Assembly: GCF_042676605.1 (NCBI RefSeq)
Contig: NZ_JBHTHQ010000021.1
Span: 682,001 to 746,000 of the forward strand
DNA from: Alloscardovia venturai
Lineage (GTDB): Bacteria > Actinomycetota > Actinomycetes > Actinomycetales > Bifidobacteriaceae
DNA: 64,000 nt
Reading direction: 5' to 3'
Positions 46,856 through 55,702 of this stretch are shown here, piece after piece (position 1 is the stretch's first letter; each line of letters opens with the position of its first letter). The notes beneath the pieces were generated by a model, which searched no databases, was not told where the DNA came from, and saw nothing but the letters and a program-made list of their open reading frames with translations. Position numbers and translations under genes: made by a program.

Positions 46856-47401
46856 TTAGTGATGGATTTCAAACGGAGCTGCTTTTTCTTCAGTCAAGCA
46901 TGCAACATAGCGCGCCTTCATATCAGCGATAGTCTGCTCATCCAAGCTCATCGCTCCAGCTGCTTCGAAGCTATCGATGAAGTTTGCGTGTACACGAGTT
47001 ACTGTCTCATGGAACGGAGCGAGGAGTTCATGCAGGGTGTAATGCGCACCAGTAGACTTGTCATATGCAGAAGTAGACGCACCTGCGGTTACAGATACCA
47101 TGAATTCCTTGCCTTCCAGTGCGCGGCCACCGCCATAGCACCAACCCCACTGAAATACATCGTCAAAGTATTGCTGAAGAAGAGCTGGAGCAGAGTACCA
47201 GTGCATAGGGAACTGGAGGACGATACGGTCTGCACCTTCGAGCACTTCCTGCTCTTTCTTAATATCAATCTTGAAATCAGGATAGAGAGCATACATATCA
47301 CGAACTTCTACGCCATCAACGCTGCGAGCTGCTTCAGCAAGAGCTGCATTTGCACGGGAAGAGTTCAAATCATTGTGAAACACGAGTACTACAGTCTTCA
47401 T
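46856..47401 (-). CDS. NAD(P)H:quinone oxidoreductase, flavodoxin-like fold
   Basis: The 181-residue enzyme shows the KefF/MdaB/NQO1-type flavodoxin-like fold: an FMN/FAD phosphate loop FHNDLNSSRANAALAEA, LQFPMHWYSAPALLQQYFDDVFQWGWCYGG and the FMVSVTAGA loop. Such enzymes reduce quinones by two electrons and avoid semiquinones. ATG 47401 starts the conserved MKTVVLVFH strand; a longer frame to 47485 would run through the promoter and operators, so it is rejected. It is the first gene of the redox operon. Confidence 0.9.
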   Translation of the reverse strand: MKTVVLVFHNDLNSSRANAALAEAARSVDGVEVRDMYALYPDFKIDIKKEQEVLEGADRIVLQFPMHWYSAPALLQQYFDDVFQWGWCYGGGRALEGKEFMVSVTAGASTSAYDKSTGAHYTLHELLAPFHETVTRVHANFIDSFEAAGAMSLDEQTIADMKARYVACLTEEKAAPFEIHH

Positions 47402-47417
47402 AAACCTTGTCTTTCTT

Positions 47418-47446
47418 ATATTAGAGCAATACTGACACAGTGTCAG
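47418..47446 (-). promoter_or_regulatory. Promoter of the quinone reductase operon with operator over -35
   Basis: On the minus strand CTGACA (plus 47446-47441) is followed after 17 bases by TAATAT (47423-47418), about 17 bases before the start codon. The -35 is part of a palindromic operator. Confidence 0.6.
47432..47446. promoter_or_regulatory. Operator copy 1, CTGACACAGTGTCAG
   Basis: This perfect 15-bp palindrome overlaps the -35 of the operon promoter. A second copy lies 47 bp upstream. The TetR-family gene of the same operon is the likely reader. Confidence 0.75.
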
Positions 47447-47478
47447 CTCCTTTCTAAAATGAAAGTCTAACACATGTT

Positions 47479-47493
47479 CTGACATTGTGTCAG
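47479..47493. promoter_or_regulatory. Operator copy 2, CTGACATTGTGTCAG
   Basis: It has the same CTGACA-N3-TGTCAG form as copy 1, 47 bp away centre to centre, which could allow looping or upstream-site repression. Confidence 0.7.
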
Positions 47494-47840
47494 CTTAAGG
47501 TGAACAGCAGTGCAATAAAAGAAGACCAGCTTTTACTAACGCGTAAGAAACTGGTTTTATTAAGCAGAAGAGAGTGAAGTTCAGAACTCCTCTACATCTA
47601 TAGCAGCTTCGTCGTTACGGAAAACCTCTTTTTCGATGTAGCACTAGACGTCGCGTACTACATCAATCCGCTAAGTTACATTGACATTTCACGTGAAATC
47701 ACACACCACTGCAGCCAACAGTGAAATATGACGCGGCTCCCGCAAAGCAAACATTCTCTTAACATGCCTTCATCCTTTCACCCTTCTCATAGCATTCAGA
47801 GAAGTACAAAATAGACAATCAGGATGTGCAGCTTTAGCAT
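47494..47840. other. Intergenic stretch with palindromes
   Basis: About 350 bases without a supportable gene. It contains an imperfect hairpin (ACCAG/CTGGT with flanking AATAAAA and TTTTATT arms, about 47514-47566), possibly a distant terminator, and the palindrome ATTTCACGTGAAAT at 47686-47699, which resembles a degenerate parS site. Confidence 0.5.
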
Positions 47841-48665
47841 CTACTTCTCCACACCAGCAAAAGAAACCTGAGGTAAAGCAATACGTACAGTAGTAAAGAA
47901 AATAACTACGGGACAGGCAAACAAAACAGAGGCTGCCATTTGCGCACCAAAATCCACTCCCGTAGGCGTCGTGAAGGAAGCTAGCCACACCGGTAGTGTG
48001 TAATTTGCTTGTGATTTCATAAAAGTATAGGCAATAAGATAATCATTCCAAGCGTTAATAAATGTAACGACTGCTGTAGAAATAATTCCAGGTGAGACAA
48101 GTGGAAAAACAATCTGAGTAAGTATCTGCCACTCACTAGCGCCCTCTACCCTAGCAGATTCAATTAACACTTTTGGCAGCAGTCCAAAGAAACCTTTCAA
48201 ATTCCATATAGAAAAAGGTAGGGTTAATGCTACGTATGCTATTGAAAGACCAGCATATGAATCAAGCAAGCCCAAACGATTAAAAATAATAAATTGAGGT
48301 ATCAAAATTACAGATGCTGGAATCATTTGTATGACAAGTATTACGAATAAAAGAATGCGACGATGTGGCAACCGATAGAGTACTAGTGCTGAGCACGCTA
48401 AAAATGACACAGCAGTAGACAGCACAACTGCAATGGCAACGACAATTACACTATTTTTCAGACAAATAGCAAATCTAGGATTCGATAGCACACGCATAAA
48501 ATTTTCTACCGATAAGTGCTTAGTAAACAAGCTTGGTGAACTCTCCATTACATGCATGCGTGGACGCATAGCTGTCAGTACCATCCACCAGAGAGGAAAA
48601 AGCCACACTAGACTTATCAAGAGAGCACATCCACATCTCAACATATAACGTATTCTTCGCAGCAT
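47841..48665 (-). CDS. Sugar ABC permease, MalG type (AT-rich locus)
   Basis: The 274-residue permease has six predicted helices and the ATPase-contact loop ESARVEGASEWQILTQIVFPLVSPG (about residues 168-192). It is coupled by TAATG overlap to the MalF-type gene. This is the 3-prime end of the second sugar importer. Compared with the first importer, the coding sequence is visibly more AT-rich, which suggests a separate origin. No ATPase gene is adjacent. Confidence 0.91.
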   Translation of the reverse strand: MLRRIRYMLRCGCALLISLVWLFPLWWMVLTAMRPRMHVMESSPSLFTKHLSVENFMRVLSNPRFAICLKNSVIVVAIAVVLSTAVSFLACSALVLYRLPHRRILLFVILVIQMIPASVILIPQFIIFNRLGLLDSYAGLSIAYVALTLPFSIWNLKGFFGLLPKVLIESARVEGASEWQILTQIVFPLVSPGIISTAVVTFINAWNDYLIAYTFMKSQANYTLPVWLASFTTPTGVDFGAQMAASVLFACPVVIFFTTVRIALPQVSFAGVEK

Positions 48666-49564
48666 TATGACAGCCCCTCGTTGTTGCGCATAAGCATAAT
48701 TACATATACGCTCGTCAATGCTAATAAAATTAGCATTGCTATGATGCTTATTGCAGCGCCTCTCGAAAGATTGAAGTCTATAAAGGCTTGCTTATACGTG
48801 TATATAGCCAATGTAGACGTAGCCTCGTCAGGTCCACCTTGTGAAATCAACCATATCTGATTAAAGACATTAAAATCCCAGATGACAGACAAAACAGTTG
48901 TTATAGAAATAACTGGAAGGAGAAGAGGAAATTCTATAGACCAGTATGCACGTATAGATCCCGCTCCGTCCACGCGTGCCGCTTCAAAAATTGTAGGAGG
49001 AATCTGCTCAGTGGCTGCGAACAATGTCAAAGTAACGTATGGCACTGCCTGCCAAACAATGAGCAGCCATATACAGACAAAGGCAAGCATAGGATTCGTT
49101 GCCCACGATAAATCCTGTACATTACCAAAAATTTTCAATCGTGTAAGGATAATATTCACTATCCCATAGCGTGGTTGGAACATCCAATTCCATACGGTAG
49201 CAGCTGCTACATTTGGAATAGCCCACGCGAAGATAAACGCGAGAGTAAGCATCCACTTCATAACTTTCCCCAACATTGTCATGAAATGTGCCATAAACAT
49301 TCCGATTAATATGGTAGGGACTACTAGCGCAACCATAAAAGCAACAGTGCGCCACAAAGTTTTAAAGAAAGAAGCCGAGTGAAAAATCTTCGTATACTGG
49401 TTAAAACCAGATATTCCAAAATTTCCAGTAAATAGAGATTTAAGGTTAAAATCTGTAAAAGAAATAATAATGAGAAAAACTATCGGGACAATAATCAATG
49501 AAATGATGATTATCCCCGAAGGTACGAGTAACATGTACGCTATATGGTTTACCCTATTTCTCAT
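48665..49564 (-). CDS. Sugar ABC permease, MalF type (AT-rich locus)
   Basis: The 299-residue permease has six helices and the loop EAARVDGAGSIRAYWSIEFPLLLP (about residues 194-217). ATG 49564 is chosen because AAAGAGGAG lies at a good distance; a GTG six bases upstream is too close. The start overlaps the end of the binding-protein gene by about ten bases, so translation is coupled. It pairs with the downstream MalG-type subunit. Confidence 0.91.
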   Translation of the reverse strand: MRNRVNHIAYMLLVPSGIIIISLIIVPIVFLIIISFTDFNLKSLFTGNFGISGFNQYTKIFHSASFFKTLWRTVAFMVALVVPTILIGMFMAHFMTMLGKVMKWMLTLAFIFAWAIPNVAAATVWNWMFQPRYGIVNIILTRLKIFGNVQDLSWATNPMLAFVCIWLLIVWQAVPYVTLTLFAATEQIPPTIFEAARVDGAGSIRAYWSIEFPLLLPVISITTVLSVIWDFNVFNQIWLISQGGPDEATSTLAIYTYKQAFIDFNLSRGAAISIIAMLILLALTSVYVIMLMRNNEGLS

Positions 49565-50963
49565 CCCCACTCCTCTTTAATAAATCTTCCAAATGATTGT
49601 CAAATACGCGAGCAGCCCCTCCACCATCTTTACGAGACGAAGCTATAGCCACGAGCATTTCTTTCATACTTGAATCCTCCTCTATATGCGACCACAAAGG
49701 TAATGCCGGTGTCGAACTAGTCAATAATGCTGCCTCAAAGAAACCTTTTGAATTATCACTTTCCGGCAAAGTTGTCAGTACCTTTTTTACATCATTTGTG
49801 TTGTTCGGGATCCATTTATCTGCTGAGAAAAGATATTTTCGTTGTATGTAAGAACCTGTAGCTATCGATATCCATTCTGCAGCTAAATCCGCATTGGGAC
49901 TTCGAGCTGCTACAGCCCACAAGGATCCGGACAATACCGCGGGCTGTTTGTTTTTAGAATACGTTACTTCATTTCTAGATTGTCTATCAGGCAAAGCGCT
50001 AGGGAATGGAAATGTTCCAAGATCACTCTGTGATATTTGAGGATTAATCTCTGATATACGTTTAAGCGATGCACTGTTTGAGAAAATTGCCGAAGTCTTA
50101 TTTTCTGCCATCATTTGAGCCATATCTGGAGAATTTGCATCTGCTACACGCGAGGCCTTAGACGAGTATGAATTTTGGAAAAGTCTCCACTCTTGTAAAC
50201 CTCGAAGTGACGCTTTGCTGCTCATTGAGGGTCTGAATACACCAGACGACTTATCAAAAACATTACCTTTGAAATCCCATATAAACTGCATGGCTAAAAA
50301 CCAGTTTTTCGCTGGTAAATAAAATGCAGAAAAATCCTTATCACTTTTATGAACTTCAGATATTCTGTTTAAGTCGTCAATGAGTTCTTTATATGTCGCA
50401 GGTGGCTGCACTATACCCGCCTGCGCCCATAATTTCTTGTTATAAATCACTGCACGCGTAGCGCCAAAGGCTGGAACACCATAGAGGTGATTATCAAATT
50501 CGCCCGCTTCAGCAAGACCAGCAAGCCAAGAATCATGATTATCAAACTGGCGTTTATACCGAGACAAATCAGCGAGACCACCCGATTGAGCGAAACTCGC
50601 TAATTTTGTATTACCTATGTCTAAGACATCAGGTGGTGATGACGTTACCAGTGATGTCATTATTTTTGTGGATATTTGTGCCCATGGCTGGACTTGGACT
50701 TCAACTTTAACATTTGTACGCCGGGTGAATTCTTTATTTATAGCTTCAATCGTCTGCGATGAAAAATCATCTTGCATAACCCACACAACCAGCGGCATGC
50801 CGCTGCCTTGTTTAATTGATTTGCTCATTCGTGGCGAGCCAATAGTACAAGCACTGGTGAAAACAGTTAAAACGACGGCTAACATGCAACATAGTAAGCG
50901 CATTGTGCTGCCCGCATAATGGTGCAGCTTATGGTACGAATAAGTACTATTATCACGCAACAT
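49554..50963 (-). CDS. Sugar ABC substrate-binding lipoprotein (AT-rich locus)
   Basis: This family 1-type binding protein (469 residues from ATG 50963) has a signal segment MRLLCCMLAVVLTVF and lipobox TSAC, preceded by an unusual hydrophilic N-terminal stretch. Mature sequence starts VVWVMQDDFSSQTIEAINKEFTRRTNVKVEVQVQPW, typical of oligosaccharide binders. GAGG precedes ATG 50963; an internal ATG at 50903 would give a cleaner signal peptide and is an alternative. It heads the importer unit, separated from the DUF4838 gene by a long hairpin. Confidence 0.88.
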   Translation of the reverse strand: MLRDNSTYSYHKLHHYAGSTMRLLCCMLAVVLTVFTSACTIGSPRMSKSIKQGSGMPLVVWVMQDDFSSQTIEAINKEFTRRTNVKVEVQVQPWAQISTKIMTSLVTSSPPDVLDIGNTKLASFAQSGGLADLSRYKRQFDNHDSWLAGLAEAGEFDNHLYGVPAFGATRAVIYNKKLWAQAGIVQPPATYKELIDDLNRISEVHKSDKDFSAFYLPAKNWFLAMQFIWDFKGNVFDKSSGVFRPSMSSKASLRGLQEWRLFQNSYSSKASRVADANSPDMAQMMAENKTSAIFSNSASLKRISEINPQISQSDLGTFPFPSALPDRQSRNEVTYSKNKQPAVLSGSLWAVAARSPNADLAAEWISIATGSYIQRKYLFSADKWIPNNTNDVKKVLTTLPESDNSKGFFEAALLTSSTPALPLWSHIEEDSSMKEMLVAIASSRKDGGGAARVFDNHLEDLLKRSGDEK

Positions 50964-51044
50964 GATTACCTCAATGTACATAATTGATACCGAACACGTG
51001 CAACAGCTATCCTCGACTACACATGTCAGTATAACTGTAGTACT

Positions 51045-51102
51045 AGTAATTGTGCAGAGTTAGAACGATATTTAGTCGTCACTCTAACTCTGCACAATTA
51101 CT
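51045..51102. repeat. 20-bp perfect inverted repeat between two operon segments
   Basis: The arm at 51045-51064 (AGTAATTGTGCAGAGTTAGA) is perfectly complementary to 51083-51102. The 18-base loop adds an ACGA/TCGT pairing. It lies between the DUF4838 stop and the binding-protein start on the minus strand. It may be a bidirectional terminator, but the minus-strand side has no U-run. It is stronger than the other terminators in the window. Confidence 0.8.
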
Positions 51103-51122
51103 CTCATTAGAATCTTTTACAG

Positions 51123-53063
51123 CTATTTACATTCATCCATCAGTGCAAAACCAGCATAATTTTTCGCCACTTCAATTACCCTATACACATCAAACTCAGC
51201 AAGAGCTTCAAACTCGTGAGAGCGTATATAATCCAAGGTCTCTTCCCAATCTCGCTGTGCAAGCTTTTCTTCTCCACCGGCCAAATGGCAAAGAGCTTGA
51301 GAAATTGCAATTACATAACGGCGATGCGCATCAAGAATTTCCCATTGATGAAGTTGTACGGAGTCATGACATTGAGCTGACTGTGAAAGCCCTTTACGAA
51401 GATAATCTACGAATTCTTGTGCAACATGCTTAGCAACAGCATAACGTTGAGATAATTCAGGATTATGCCTTTTACCAATTGCATTAAAATAATCACAAGA
51501 TGAAAATGTAGATAAATCTTGAAGATAGCTCACTACATCTCGCCAACTACTGCCATACGCAGCTTCACAATATTCTTGAACGAGTTCATCATAATTACCT
51601 GTGTTGTCCCACAACATTCTCGCCATCACATAATTTGGCAGGTTATGCGGATAAGAGGCACGAAGCTCCTGACATGAGATATAACCATTAAGCCCAAGTT
51701 TTTCAAGCTGACGAATATCCTTCCAGATTGTACGAGCAATTGCCATATATCCCAAATCACCATAATGCGCACGACCTAGAGGATAGTCGTAGACGAAACT
51801 ATCACCAGAAAATACTTTTTTCCACGCAAACAGGTATGCTAAATTTTCCTCTAGCGAATTAGGCAAAACCACATGATTACGCACATATTGAGGAATTGGT
51901 TTAAGACAATGCTCATAATCTACATCCTCATAGCTTCGCTCAAAAGTACGTGTAATCGGCGCAAACATCATAGTAAAGCGTTCAGGATTCTTGATTCGCT
52001 CTTTCTCTGGAGGGAAAAGAAGCTCATGATAAAGCAGGAAACAAATCTTGGTCTCAAGACCTTGCTGAGTCAATTTCTCATCCAGTTTATTAAGAAACTC
52101 AACATACTGGTCGGATACTGTAGTCTTCTTGCAGTCATCACATTCGCAGATATTATTTCTCGCGTCAGAAAGCCACACATGGAGGTAATCAACGTCTCGC
52201 CTACGAGTCGCGTAGTCAACAACTACATCGACCATACGATCAATAACCTCTGGGTTCGCAAAATCTAGGCTAGTGAGTATCGGAGCACCATCATACAACT
52301 CGCGTTTTCCATTTCTTAATGCTACAAGAGGCTTTTTCTCCTCGGGAAGAGTAACTCCAGATTCCCAACCAAACTTAGATGAATATCCGAGAACCTCACC
52401 CGTCCAACCATGTCCAACTCGGTGGTGAACTATTCCGCGGACCTGCATAAGTTCATCAATAGTTTTGCTCATACGGGAAGCTATATCTTCGGAGAACTCT
52501 TCTTTTGGAATATAAGGATTATATTCATGCTCGTACCATCGCTTTAAGAATGGGTATGGATTTTCAAACTGTATGAAGAACGTATTAAACCCAACTTTAG
52601 GAAGCCATGATATAAAATCAGAGATTATTTCAAGGCTGTCTGCGCCTTCAATGCAAACTCCTCTATGCTTGTAGCTCGCTCTCTCATGAATATCTACTTT
52701 GACTTTATCTAACGCTTGAGACCCTAAATGCGGTACAACTTCGTTATCTCTGCCTGGTCGTAAAAATCGCGTACCAAGTTCATGGAAATACCGATAAAGC
52801 GCAATAAGTGTCGCTACTTGAGAATTCCCCGCGATACTTCCACAACCTCTATCAATATGAATATCAATTGCATCATTACAAGACATCAGAGGGTCATTAT
52901 TGTAACTCTTCAGTTGTCCTAAAATGACAATATTCGCAGTATTCATATCATCGGTAAGAGTTATTTCAGTATCAAAAATTTTCGAGTAGTAATATGCAAA
53001 TTCATCAAAACACAGATTCCTAAATTTTGCATCATATTTCTCGGAAATAGCTATGGTAGTCAT
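51123..53063 (-). CDS. DUF4838 (GH163-like) glycoside hydrolase candidate
   Basis: The 646-residue protein has a GH20-like N-terminal alpha-beta domain (FDEFAYYYSKIFDTEI...ANIVILGQL) and a barrel-like core with CIEGADSLEIISDFISWLPKVGFNTFFIQFENPYPF, HHRVGHGWTGEVLG, YLHVWLSDARNNICECDDC and a helical C-terminal third. The C-x-C-x2-C cluster after WLSD is typical of DUF4838 proteins, some of which are, from memory, endo-acting N-acetylglucosaminidases (family GH163). There is no signal peptide, so it should act on imported sugar. It is coupled by TGATG to the PTS EIIC gene. Enzyme activity is inferred. Confidence 0.72.
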   Translation of the reverse strand: MTTIAISEKYDAKFRNLCFDEFAYYYSKIFDTEITLTDDMNTANIVILGQLKSYNNDPLMSCNDAIDIHIDRGCGSIAGNSQVATLIALYRYFHELGTRFLRPGRDNEVVPHLGSQALDKVKVDIHERASYKHRGVCIEGADSLEIISDFISWLPKVGFNTFFIQFENPYPFLKRWYEHEYNPYIPKEEFSEDIASRMSKTIDELMQVRGIVHHRVGHGWTGEVLGYSSKFGWESGVTLPEEKKPLVALRNGKRELYDGAPILTSLDFANPEVIDRMVDVVVDYATRRRDVDYLHVWLSDARNNICECDDCKKTTVSDQYVEFLNKLDEKLTQQGLETKICFLLYHELLFPPEKERIKNPERFTMMFAPITRTFERSYEDVDYEHCLKPIPQYVRNHVVLPNSLEENLAYLFAWKKVFSGDSFVYDYPLGRAHYGDLGYMAIARTIWKDIRQLEKLGLNGYISCQELRASYPHNLPNYVMARMLWDNTGNYDELVQEYCEAAYGSSWRDVVSYLQDLSTFSSCDYFNAIGKRHNPELSQRYAVAKHVAQEFVDYLRKGLSQSAQCHDSVQLHQWEILDAHRRYVIAISQALCHLAGGEEKLAQRDWEETLDYIRSHEFEALAEFDVYRVIEVAKNYAGFALMDECK

Positions 53064-54355
53064 CACTTATTCTCCACTTCACTGTCAGAATCCAACTCAG
53101 CCTTAAGATGTGCGCGATCCGCCGCACGGAAGAAGGGATAATATATGGCAATCGATATACAGATAAGTATAAGCTGCAAAACAGCACCCTTCCAACTTCC
53201 GGTTGCTAAGAACCCACCCATTATTGGAGGAGTTGTCCATGGAAGCGCCACACCAGTAGTATACGGAACCAACCCCATACTCATAGCGCTATAACAGACG
53301 ACCGCATTAATAAGTGGCGTGCAAATAAACGGAATAATCATAATTGGATTAAGCACCGTCGGGAAACTAAATAGTATTGCCGTATTGATGTTAAAGAGTG
53401 CAGGAATACCCGACACTTTACCTAACATCTTATATTCTTTGCTCTTGCTAAGAAACATCAAGCATATTGCAAGACCAATAGTGGCTCCGCCACCGCCCAT
53501 GTACACAAATAAATCCATGAATGGTGCAGTAATAATGTTTGGTAATGCCTGACCAGCTTGTAGCGCAAGCCGGTTTTCATCAGCGAGCTGTAGCCAAATT
53601 GGATTCATTACAGAACCGACAACTTGACCACCATTAACCCCGCAGAACCAGAATACTGAGTTAAGCAATACTGCAACGAATGTTCCCGGCAACGTCGAAC
53701 CGATAAGCGCGAGAGGAGTCCCTACAATCACAGCTAACAGCATATTAAGACTTCCAACACCTGTAGCTTCAAGAATCTTTGCCACAATACCAAAAAGTAA
53801 GAGAATCACTGTACCCGGTACAAGTGCTGCAAAAGATTTTCCAACTACTTCTGGGACATTCTTAGGCATCTTTATCGTAAAGTCTTTTTGGATGAATAAC
53901 CGATATATTTCTGTTGCAATCATGGCGACGACGATAGCCGTGAAAAGCCCTTTACCTCCTAACTGGTTATATGGTATTCCAGCTACTCCATCTTTCGTTT
54001 GTATTGATGGAGTACACACAAGAAAAGACCCCACAGCCAAAACTCCTGCCGATGGTCCGTCAACATCATATGACTGCGCAAGCCGGTAAGCAATGCCGAA
54101 GCATGTAAGTAGCGCAATCAGACCAAAAGAGTTATTCGCCAAACGGTTGAACCAGACATCAAGCTGCCCGTGTGCAGCTAACCATTGTGTCCATTCTTTG
54201 ACAGGAAAACTTCCGATAAGTGTAAAGATCGAACCAATTAGCACAAGCGGCATTGCCATGAGCACACCTTCACGCAGGGCTTTAAGATGCCTTTGCGCAG
54301 CCACTTTCTCACCAAACGGAGCAAGCTTTTTTTCTAAAAATCCCATACTCTTCAT
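53063..54355 (-). CDS. PTS EIIC component, lactose/cellobiose family
   Basis: The 430-residue membrane protein starts MKSMGFLEKKLAPFGEKVAAQRHLKALREG, the usual EIIC opening, and has about ten helices with FMDLFVYMGGGGATIGLAI and the conserved NINTAILFSFPTVLNPIMIIPFI region. It transports a beta-glucoside or chitobiose-like sugar while passing phosphate from EIIB. No EIIA or EIIB gene is in the window, so these must come from elsewhere or the protein works without phosphorylation. ATG 54355 follows GAAGGAAGGAA. It is the first gene after the ROK divergent promoter. Confidence 0.9.
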   Translation of the reverse strand: MKSMGFLEKKLAPFGEKVAAQRHLKALREGVLMAMPLVLIGSIFTLIGSFPVKEWTQWLAAHGQLDVWFNRLANNSFGLIALLTCFGIAYRLAQSYDVDGPSAGVLAVGSFLVCTPSIQTKDGVAGIPYNQLGGKGLFTAIVVAMIATEIYRLFIQKDFTIKMPKNVPEVVGKSFAALVPGTVILLLFGIVAKILEATGVGSLNMLLAVIVGTPLALIGSTLPGTFVAVLLNSVFWFCGVNGGQVVGSVMNPIWLQLADENRLALQAGQALPNIITAPFMDLFVYMGGGGATIGLAICLMFLSKSKEYKMLGKVSGIPALFNINTAILFSFPTVLNPIMIIPFICTPLINAVVCYSAMSMGLVPYTTGVALPWTTPPIMGGFLATGSWKGAVLQLILICISIAIYYPFFRAADRAHLKAELDSDSEVENK

Positions 54356-54402
54356 CGAGCTATTCCTTCCTTCGAGCGGGAATACCACAAACTATATTTG
54401 TT

Positions 54403-54415
54403 TGTTTAGTAAACA
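54403..54415. promoter_or_regulatory. Palindromic operator TGTTTAGTAAACA
   Basis: This perfect 6+1+6 dyad in the 138-base divergent region between the EIIC and ROK genes sits just before a perfect TATAAT (54419-54424) that points toward the ROK gene. It is a likely ROK target that would give autoregulation and control of the EIIC operon. Confidence 0.65.
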
Positions 54416-54493
54416 TATTATAATTACGTGTAAAGAAATACAAATTGATACACTAGGTGTGTCGAGTTATTTTCCAGCGAAAAGAGGAATCAC

Positions 54494-55702
54494 TTGGTAG
54501 AACAACAAGAATTTACTCTGCCTACTAGCTCTTTCATTTCATTCGACCAATATGCGCAGCGCTATAATACTTCTTCTAACTCATTGAGGGCGAGTCAACC
54601 ATCTGACGTCAGAAGAAATAACCGTTTACGTGCTATCGAAGCACTGTTTCCCCTACATCAACTGTCAAGATCTGATATTGCTCGCCACTTACAACTTACA
54701 CGTGCATCAGCTTCAGAGGTCGTCAGTTCGCTAATCAATGACGGCTTAGTAATCGAAGAAGGCTCATCGCACACTCCTGGAAAACCCGGAAAGCCAGGAA
54801 CGCTACTACGCCTTGACATATCATCAAGGAATATCATCGCAATCGAAATTTCTCCTTCAGCGCATCTCCGAGGTATCCTTACAGATCTCGTTGGTCACGT
54901 GCTAGATCGACAGACTTACTCCTCAGACTCGTGGAGTTCGATGATAGATGGGGCAATTGAGCTGAGTAAAAGTCTTCTGGAAAAAGCAACTGCACCAGTA
55001 ATCGGCATTGGTTTCAGTACTCCTGGAATTATAAAAGATAACCGTAGTATTTTATCTGCACCAAATCTTCGTTGGAAAAATATTGAGATAGCAAAAAAAG
55101 TTGAGAATACCTTGCATATCTCTACTCGAGTAGATAACAACGTGAACTGCGCTGTATTAGGTGAACGTTACTTCGGAGTAGGAAAACCTAATCTTATGGT
55201 CGTACGTATCAGCGAGGGAATCGGCATAGGAACTATGATTAATGGTCATATTATCGAAGGCTCTCACTATACAGCTGGTGAAGTTGCACACGTTGTAGTA
55301 GACCCCCAAGGAAAATCCTGTTATTGCGGTAAAAAAGGATGTTTAGAGACTATCGTTTCTGAACCTGCAATTTCTCAGCTTTCGAAATCACATTCTGCTC
55401 AAGATATGGAGGAAGTACTTACACAAGCAGGACATACGCTAGGTACTGCACTCGCTATGTCAGTCGCCATAACCGACGTAGATGACATCGTACTTTATGG
55501 CTCATCCGTAGCTTTATCTAACACCTTCCAATCAAGCGTCCAAAATGCAATAAATGCTTCGCTTAATTCACCGCTTAGTACATCCATACACGTTAGATCT
55601 CCAGAAGTTGCGGAAGATATTGATTTACTCGGCGAAGCTATGACCGTACTTACTTGGGCACTGCCACAAAATAATTCTCAGCAATATTCACATTCCTTAT
55701 AA
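54494..55702 (+). CDS. ROK-family transcriptional regulator
   Basis: The 402-residue protein has an N-terminal winged helix (NNRLRAIEALFPLHQLSRSDIARHLQLTRASASEVVSSLINDGLV, about residues 42-86) and a ROK sugar-binding/kinase-like domain (GIGFSTPGIIKDNRS, VDNNVNCAVLGERYFG). The zinc motif is YCGKKGCLE. It uses TTG 54494 behind AAAGAGGA. ROK regulators of this form (NagC/XylR-type) respond to amino sugars or glucosides, consistent with a chitobiose or N-glycan-related locus. It ends overlapping the peptide importer by six bases, tail to tail. Confidence 0.9.
   Translation: MVEQQEFTLPTSSFISFDQYAQRYNTSSNSLRASQPSDVRRNNRLRAIEALFPLHQLSRSDIARHLQLTRASASEVVSSLINDGLVIEEGSSHTPGKPGKPGTLLRLDISSRNIIAIEISPSAHLRGILTDLVGHVLDRQTYSSDSWSSMIDGAIELSKSLLEKATAPVIGIGFSTPGIIKDNRSILSAPNLRWKNIEIAKKVENTLHISTRVDNNVNCAVLGERYFGVGKPNLMVVRISEGIGIGTMINGHIIEGSHYTAGEVAHVVVDPQGKSCYCGKKGCLETIVSEPAISQLSKSHSAQDMEEVLTQAGHTLGTALAMSVAITDVDDIVLYGSSVALSNTFQSSVQNAINASLNSPLSTSIHVRSPEVAEDIDLLGEAMTVLTWALPQNNSQQYSHSL

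Noticed and set aside
47402..47485. 28-residue extension of the quinone reductase
   Set aside because: It covers both the promoter and an operator; the conserved fold starts at 47401.
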